This document shows, one piece after another, positions 57,060 to 64,000 of a stretch of 64,000 bases of DNA; positions within the stretch are counted from its first letter, which is position 1; every line of letters begins with the position of its first letter. The notes beneath the pieces are model-generated. The model did not search any database. It was given only the letters and a program-made list of their open reading frames with translations, and was not told where the DNA came from. This stretch comes from Mrakia gelida. Lineage: Eukaryota; Basidiomycota; Tremellomycetes; Cystofilobasidiales; Mrakiaceae. The translations under genes and the position numbers were made by a program. The stretch covers positions 1,426,001 to 1,490,000 of the forward strand of contig BRON01000001.1 in assembly GCA_024345305.1 (NCBI GenBank). The letters run 5' to 3'.

Positions 57060-60000
57060 ATGGCCGACATCGAGAAGCAACCCACTCAGACTCCTGCCAT
57101 CCTCCCAGTCGAGGATGCGTCCTACGACCCTCTCTCCGAGTCCCCTTCGCTTGGCTCCGACTCTGGGATCACCAAGAGGAACTCTAGGGAGGAGAAACAC
57201 GCTGTGGCAGAGGCGACGCTCTCTCATGAGCTCGCGGAAGACGATTTGGAGGTGAGCTCAACTTTTTCAAGTCCCCCTTCCCTCCTCTTCAGTCACCTTC
57301 CGGCTCGTTCTTTCGCGTCCGTTCAAAGTCGTATGGCAGCGAACTGATGACGACCGATTCCTTACTGTTCACACGATCCTCTAGGTCCACACCCGAAAGG
57401 CTTGGAGGTCGATGGAGTGGTCGTTCTGGAGGAAGGTCGCGCTGCCGTTCTGGGCTTTGGTCGTGTGCGGATGGTTCGTTCTCTCTCTCTGCCTTCTCCT
57501 CTGCCCTTCAGTCGGTTTCGCTCTTCTCTGAACACGAAGCTGACTCACCGCCTACCCTCGTCGCTCTTCTAGGTGGGCTGCTAGTATCGCCGTTGAGGAG
57601 ACTCGGCATCGATGGATCCAATCGTACGCGCTTCATCCCCTCCCTCCTCCCTCGCGCCTCGTCGTCTCACTCGCTCACTCCTCGCCCCATCTCTCGATGC
57701 ATCAGCACCATCATCGCTTGGTTCATCATCCTCAACGTCTTCTTCTGCTTCGTCGACTCAAACATCTTCGGAGCTGTGAGTTTCGCCCTTCCTTCCATCT
57801 TCTTCCCCTTCGAACTCTCTCGTCCGAACGCCAATCGACGCGAACGAGGATCCGTCGCTACCCTGAAGCTCTCTTCACGTCATCTCCTGTCGACCCGAGA
57901 AAAACCTCACGCTCACTCAATGTCTTCTTGACTTCTCTTTTCCTCCTCCTCAGCCGATCGGAAGGGCTTGGACCGCTTGCATTTCCGTCCCTTGGTTCAA
58001 GCTCCCAAGGATGGTTCGCTTCGCCCTCGGATGGCTTCTCCTCGCTGGACTCGTCTTCGGTAGTGCCTTCGGATTCCCTCTCCCAGAGGTGAGTACCGAG
58101 CTAGGAAGTGAATCGAGCAGCGAGGGGCGACTTCGAGAGCTGACTCGACGCGTTTTCGTTTCCCCTGCTCCTTACCTCCCGCCCTCCCCATCCTCCTCTT
58201 TACCTTTCCGTCCCGACTCTCAGGCGACATCCTACGGACAGCGAGCCATCTCGGTCTTTGGACTCTTCATCTTCCAGTTCATCTACCTCGCTTGCTCGCG
58301 AAACAGGAAGTTGATCAAGTGGTGAGCTTTCTCGTTCCTTCCTTCTCGTCTTCACGCACGAACTCACGTCCACCCCTCCCACTTTCTTCCCACCAGGAAC
58401 ACCGTCATCGTCGGTCTCGTCTTCCAGCAGGCCATGTGAGTCTTTCAAGTCCCATTTCTCGCAACTTGGAGCGAAGAGCTCGAGTCGCGTCTCGTTTGGC
58501 TTCGCCGTCGCTCACCCTCTTCGTCTTTACCTCCTATTTCTCTTCCAGTGCCATGTTCGTCCTCAAGACCTCCGCTGGATTCGACCTTTTCAAGTGGATC
58601 GCTTTGGCTGCCAGCGATTTCCTCGCTATGGGAGGTAAGTCTCGAACGAGCCGATGGATTCGAAAACGACGAAGTACTCGAAGCTGACTCTCGTTCTTCC
58701 TCCTCTCCTTTTTGTGCCTCTCAGGAAAGGCCGGTGTCTTCTTCTGGGCTGAGTCCTTCTCAGGCTACTTCGCCGTCGGAAGTGAGTTCTCTCCCTCCTC
58801 GACGTACCAAGGACGACAGACGAAACAAACGCTGACCTTTCGATCTGACCTTCGATCTTCTCAGCCCTTTCCGCCGTCATCTTCTTCATCGCGTTCATCA
58901 ACATGATGTTCTACCTCGGTGCGATGACCTGGGTCATCGGAAGTGAGTCCATCTTTCCCTCGACCTCTTCTCTGCATCGGTCTCAGAGCTCTCGTCCTTA
59001 TGGGAGCTTCGAGCCTCGAATCCCCTCCTGACGACGAGCTGACCTTCCCTTTCCCTTCCCTCTTTGCAGAGGCTGCCTGGCTCTTCTTCAGGGCTATGGA
59101 GATCAGTGGAGCCGAGGCCGTCATCGCTGCTGCCTCTCCCTTCGTCGGACAAGGAGAGTCTGCCTGCTTGGTCAAGGTCAGTCGAATTTCTCGCGTCCAC
59201 TTACTTCGATTCCCTCGTTTCCTTCACTCGCTCAAGCTGACTTTCTCCTTCCTTCCCCTCTACTCGCTTCCCCTTAGCCCTTTGTGGACCTGATGACTCC
59301 CTCCGAGCTTCATCTCGCCATGACCTCTGGATTCTCGACCATCTCTGGATCCGTTCTCATTGGATACATCAACCTCGGAGTACCAGCTTCTTCCCTCGTC
59401 ACCGCGTCCATCATGTCGATCCCCGCTTCCATCGCCATCTCGAAGATCGTCTACCCTGAGGACGACCACCCCGTAACGCTCGGACGACTCGTCGTCGATC
59501 GAGGAGAGGAGACGAACGACGAAGCTAACATGCTTCACGCCTTCTCGAACGGAGCCTGGTTCGGACTCAAGGTCGCTGGTCTCATCTTCTGCAACGTCTT
59601 GGTGAGTCTCGCCTCTTTGGTAGCACAGTCTCGAGTCTTGGATGGCGGAGGGGACGCTCAGGCAACGCACAAAGACATTCAAAGCTGACCTCTCGTCCCG
59701 TCCCTCTTCGCTTCCTCCCTCCTCAGGTCGTTCTCGCCCTCCTCTACACCGTCGATGGAGTCCTCACCTGGATCGGAAAGGTCTTCAGGATCAACGAGCT
59801 CACTCTCGAGCTGATCTTCCAATGTGAGTCCTCTCCTCCGACGAAGCTCCTTCGTCCTCGCTCTCCGCCTCTGACGACGGCTCTCTTTTTCTTCGCAGAC
59901 GTCTTCTACCCTCTCGCTTGGATCATGGGAGTCCCCAACCAGGATCTCCTGCTCGTTGGAAAGCTCCTCGGACTCAAGCTCTTCGGAAACGAGTGAGTCT

Positions 60001-60656
60001 CCGATCCTACTCTCTCTTTCGTGCGCGCACTCGGCGGAATGCTCGAGATTGAGAGCTGACTATTCTGCACCCCCCCTGCTCCTCCTCCTCGCCCAGGTTC
60101 GTTGCTTACCTCGCTCTCCAGACCCGAATCGCCGACCCGGATCTTCCCACCGTCACGACTCGAGGTTTCCTCATCGCTTCTTGTGAGCTCGAGCTTCTCT
60201 TCTTCTTCTCGACGCGACGTACCGAGGACATCCCCACGGACCCGAAGGCTGACTTCCTCTTCTTCCTTTCTCACTCCCTCAGATGCGCTTTGTGGATTCG
60301 CCAACCGTGAGTTCCAGCTCCCGAACCCGAACCAGACGAAGACGCGTCGAGGACTGACTCGACCCTCTCTTCCTTCCCTTTCCCTCCTCCTCAGTTGGAT
60401 CTCTCGGTATCCAGATCGGAGTTCTCTCTGGTCTTGCTCCTTCCCGAGCCAAGATCATCGCCGTTATCGCTCCCTCAGCTCGTCAGTCTTCTTCCCTTCT
60501 CCTCGCTCTCGACTGCCGATCTCTCGCGTTCGTGCTCCTCCCTCCTCCCCGCGGGCTCTCGCCTGACTCTCTCTTTCCTCCCTCTCTCTCACCAAAGTCA
60601 TCTTCGGTTTCCTATCGACGTGTCAGACTGCTACCATCGCCGGGATGATGGTGTAG
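57060..60656 (+). CDS. Concentrative nucleoside transporter, CNT/SLC28 family
   Basis: Start [20 protein letters not shown] at 57060, stop at 60656 after [13 protein letters not shown] charged cytosolic N-terminus is followed by many helices joined across more than ten introns. Family-typical parts: [119 protein letters not shown], and the C-terminal motif [20 protein letters not shown] with GLAPSR. CNTs import nucleosides with a proton or sodium gradient. Fungal examples exist (for instance Candida CNT), but most fungi use FUN26/ENT-type carriers, so its presence is notable. Confidence 0.93.
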
Positions 60657-61180
60657 ACGGGAGGAACGGAGAGTTGTCGTCGTAGTCTTTCTTCCCTTTC
60701 CCTTACCCAACCTTTTTCTCCATCTCTCCCTCTCTTCTCGGCTTTGGCCAATGTACTGCTCTTTCACTTCTACTTTTTTTGTATGCCCTCATGATAAGAG
60801 AACAACTTGAATCAAACAAACTCCGTATGGGAGCCTCTCGTTAAGTTCGTTTCGTCGCGTCGTCGTTCCCCTTGTCTTGTTTGTTTCTTTCATCGCTGCT
60901 CGAGAGGATTTTCGCAGGTTGTTTGAGCGGGGTTGAGGACTTGGAAGGACGAACATGTATGATGGTGAAGAAGCTCGGACTCTAAAGAAGACTGGGAAAC
61001 GAAGAAAAAAGGCAGAGAGCGTCGAAACAAGTGAGGGATGGGCTTCGCGGCGCGAGCTGAGAAGTCTAGGAGTGTTTGGAGGGTCGGAGGAGTATGTAAC
61101 GGACGAGGAGCTATCTATAAAGAGCGTGAGGGAAGGTATGGAGGTATTCTAAGGGATCGGGAAGGCAAGAGGAGGGGAAA
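60657..61180. other. Convergent spacer, CNT / second PDR pump
   Basis: About 520 bases between two 3' ends, T-rich after the CNT stop. A TATAAA-like word near 61116 is here between stops and is not read as a promoter. No gene seen. Confidence 0.45.
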
Positions 61181-64000
61181 TCAAGCGGTCTTCACCTTCT
61201 TCTTGGGACGTCTGCTTCGGATCATCATGAAAAGGAAGACGAAGAGAGTGAAAGCGAAGGTGTAGAGGATGGTGATTCCAATGTTACGTCCTCCTGAGAC
61301 TCCCGTGTTGAGGTTGACCGTCTCGAGGTACTGGAAAGAAGAAAGGAAACGATCAGCGACGCATCTCCTCGCGACTTCGAAGCAATCACACCCCTCTGAT
61401 TTATTCGTTTTGGAGTTCAACTCACCTCGTTCGCATTCTCGTATTGGCAGAACTTGCACTCATCGGTAGCAGAAGGATTGTCGACGTATCCGGAGCCGAG
61501 GGTAGCGAGGAAGGGTTGAAGGTACTCTGCAAGAAAGGAAGTCGAAGGTCAGCTTCGTTTCATTCCCTTCCCAACTTCGAGCTCGAGTACTGCTCACCTC
61601 CACAAGTCTGATTGGAGGGAGGAGGGAACCTGGCGAACTCTCGATCTTTGCAGACGATGGGAAGATCTCGCATGCTGAAGAAAACCTGGCCTCCACTTTG
61701 GATTTGGAAGAAAGCCGGAAGGAAGAAAAGGTCAGTGCGTCTTCGAGTCGAATCGTCAAAGCGCCGACTTACAGCATGTAGTTCCATGGGTTGAGGTAGT
61801 AGAGCCAGTATCTCCAGAAGGCAGTAATCTGAGAGTAGGGCACCACAGTTCCGCTGAAACCAGCGAATATGGCGAGGAAGATTGGAACGACGAGCGCGGC
61901 TTGCTGAGCGTTTCTTGAGATCGCAGCGATGGCCATCCCGAACATGAGGGTGAAGAAGTGGTAGAAGAGCAGCATCGCGAACATGCCTGTCGAAGCGAAA
62001 AGCAGAATGAAAGCGGAGTTGAGTCAGCGGGAATGAAACGCGACGACGAGGATGGGGGGAGGGACGACGACAAGGACCGGGGGAGGGAAGCTCGAAGAGA
62101 TCCGTTACGCACCTCCTGCATGGGTCGGATCGGTGATCAGTCCGATTGGGAAAGTAACGAAGAGCCAGATGACGACTGTGAGGGAAGACATCAGAGCAAG
62201 TCAGCGGAGGAGTCTAGAAGGAACAGCGAAGACGAAGGACGGGACGAGACCGACAGTAGATGGTCGTGCAAATTACAAGCCACGGCAGTTCTCCAACGAG
62301 TTGACCAACCACGAACGGGAACCAGTGAAACGTCATGGACTGCAAGTAACGGGGAAGGGAAAAGCGAAACAACGTCAGTTGGTAGAGAGAGGGCGACGAA
62401 GCGAGACGAGACAAACCTGCTTCTCGCGTCCTTCGAAGAGCAGTCTGGCGTTGAGGAATCGAGGCTGGACCTGGTTGAGAAGTCCAGGAGCGATGAACAT
62501 TCCCTGGAAGACGGTGAAAAGTCTGTTCTGGAGGGAGGCGACCGAGTTATCAAGTTGAAGGAAGGAGAGGGAGTTGATGAGAGCCGTTCCGCTGTTGGAG
62601 GACGAAAAGGTCAGCAAGCGCCTTTGGAGGGCGAGGATGAAGTACGATACGAACACGTGAAGTCCGAGCTTTCCTTGGATGTAGCCTACGTCTCGGTACA
62701 TGGAGAGACTGAGCAAAAGATGGGGGGAGGGACGAGGTTAGTTGAGTTGAGAATCAAAAGACGCGCCGAGGCTCGAGACTCACGTCGAGCGCTTGCTGAC
62801 GAGCCTGAGCTGCGTGAGCATCGAGCTGGCGTACACCTTCCCATCCTCCTCATAAGAAGGAGGCTTAGCAGCACATTCGGCGTTGAGGTCGACGATCCTG
62901 GAGTGATGCAGAGGGGAGGAGTTGGTTCGATCAGCTTTCGTTTTTGTTTCGTCTCCTCGACAATTAGCGCGGATCCCCACTCACTCCTTGGTGACCGCAG
63001 CGTACTCGGGGGAGTTGAGCCAGATCTCGTTCCAGTTCTTGTCCTTCGAGAGTGAGCCACTAACGACATCGATCATGAACTCGGCGGGGTTGGCGTCCTA
63101 TCGAACGAGAAGAGAGAAGTCAGCGATGGACGAGAGACGAGAGGGCGGAAACCCACTCACCTCTGGGCACTCGATCCCGTTCCTTGCGAAGTAATCTTTC
63201 ATGACGGCTCCTTGGTCTCCGAGATCCCCGAAGTAGACGGTGTCTGTAGAGATAAGCAGCAAGGACGAGTCAGTCGAGGCGAGCGAAGAAGGGAGGAAGA
63301 CGCGACGATCGAGCTCACGTCCTCCTCGAGCGAGCAGCAGCAGTCGATCGAATTGAGAGAACAGCAAGGCAGAGGGCTGATGAATCGTCACCAGCATCGA
63401 GTAGCCCCTGTGGGAGTACAGGGAAGGTAGAAAGCTGTCAGCAAAGAAGGGAAGATCGAGCGAAGATCAAGAGAAGGGACGCGACTCACTCGTCGGCGAG
63501 CTTTCGAAGGAATCGAAGGATGTTGAAGGAAGATTGACCGTCGAGACCTGAGCGGAGGAGAGCGAGAGAAGGTTAGACTGAGGGAGATCATCTGCTCGAA
63601 GGATAGGAAAAACTCACCACTGGTGGGCTCGTCGAGGAACAGGAGGATAGGTTTGGCGACCAACTGTTCGAGGAAGCGAGCGAGGGGACGGCGAGGTCAG
63701 CTTCACGTCGTCCCTCGCCTCCCTTTTCCTTCTATCTCGGCTCGGTTCCGGACTCACCTCGACTCCGATAGTAACTCGTTTCTTCTGCTCGACTCCGAGA
63801 CCTGTTAGAAAGGAGGAGAGACATGAGTAGCCGTTAGCGTCGCGTCCTCGCCTTCCTGCTCTGCTTGCGTTTCGACTCACCAGCAAGACCATTCCCAATG
63901 AACGCATGCTGAAGATCCGTCAGCTCTAGCAGGTCGATGACGGTGTCTACGAAGGCGATCTTCTCCTCGTAGGGAGTTTCAGCAGGTTGTCGAAGGAGAG
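61181..64000 (-). CDS. PDR/ABCG transporter, C-terminal half (runs off right edge)
   Basis: Minus-strand gene ending RPKKKVKTA at 61181; its upstream part lies beyond base 64000. The window holds the second half: [20 protein letters not shown], the degenerate second signature [19 protein letters not shown], Walker [50 protein letters not shown] and [17 protein letters not shown]2 follows with [40 protein letters not shown] and [17 protein letters not shown]. The extracellular loop ([17 protein letters not shown]) precedes the last helix, [17 protein letters not shown]. It is a CDR/PDR-type pump, clearly a paralogue of the 27-36 kb gene but not a recent copy at protein level. Confidence 0.93.
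63548..63617 (-). other. Intron shared in sequence with the first PDR gene
   Basis: 70-nt intron at the same codon (TSG|LDGQS) as the intron 29786-29856 and aligned to it along its full length. Confidence 0.8.

Noticed and set aside
61110..61122. TATAAA-like element
   Set aside because: It lies between two convergent stop codons, so it has no gene to serve.
61958..63055. Plus-strand open frame of 365 codons
   Set aside because: Charged, domain-free reading that runs across exons and introns of the minus-strand PDR gene, whose conserved helices explain the region.

Overview
The window looks like nuclear DNA of a basidiomycete fungus. It is gene-dense, with almost every gene cut by many short introns (about 55-110 nt; GTGAG/GTTCG donors, a CTGAC-type branch site, a C/T tract and CAG). 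The gene content is fungal: PDR-type ABC pumps, ZIP transporter, DHA-type MFS pumps, arrestin-like adaptor, Utp13, Nmd3, Vps16, Sec12. The intron density and compact C/T-rich promoters fit Pucciniomycotina (red-yeast-like lineages) better than intron-poor Ustilaginomycotina or yeasts, but the genus cannot be fixed from sequence alone. I see no prophage, bacterial island, CRISPR array, rRNA or convincing tRNA.

Layout. 1-5.4 kb: an Mpv17/PMP22-family membrane protein (C-terminus off the left edge), divergent from an F-box-like gene, then a PB1-domain/coiled-coil protein. 5.9-20.3 kb: an accessory-looking block of two divergent MFS exporters (one VMAT-like, one 14-spanner DHA2-like with two perfect tandem duplications), a membrane-anchored GH35 beta-galactosidase and a beta-lactamase-fold serine hydrolase. 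20.6-26.8 kb: UTP13 and an arrestin-like adaptor. 27.2-35.7 kb: a full-length PDR/ABCG pump. 35.7-38.0 kb: gene-poor. 38.0-40.2 kb: ZIP zinc transporter. 40.7-51.5 kb: housekeeping genes NMD3, VPS16, a second F-box-like gene and SEC12. 52.3-53.2 kb: small secreted 8-cysteine protein. 53.4-55.8 kb: aldo-keto reductase. 57.1-60.7 kb: CNT-family nucleoside transporter. 61.2-64 kb: the C-terminal half of a second PDR pump that runs off the right edge.

Function. The housekeeping genes cover ribosome assembly and export (Utp13, Nmd3) and membrane traffic (Sec12 at the ER, Vps16 at the vacuole/endosome, an arrestin-type adaptor for permease turnover). They are interleaved with many transporters (two MFS, two ABC, ZIP, CNT) and metabolic or detoxification enzymes (GH35, beta-lactamase-like, AKR). 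There is no operon logic; pairs are divergent, convergent or tandem.

The least explained signals are: strong over-representation of the palindrome GACGCGTC, mostly in introns and spacers; an intron whose sequence, not only its position, is shared by the two PDR pumps; a perfect 210-bp tandem duplication carrying the start codon and first exon of the DHA2-like gene; a 5-nt internal micro-exon and an 8-nt first coding exon; and a GC-AG intron. No complete novel defence or biosynthetic system could be supported.
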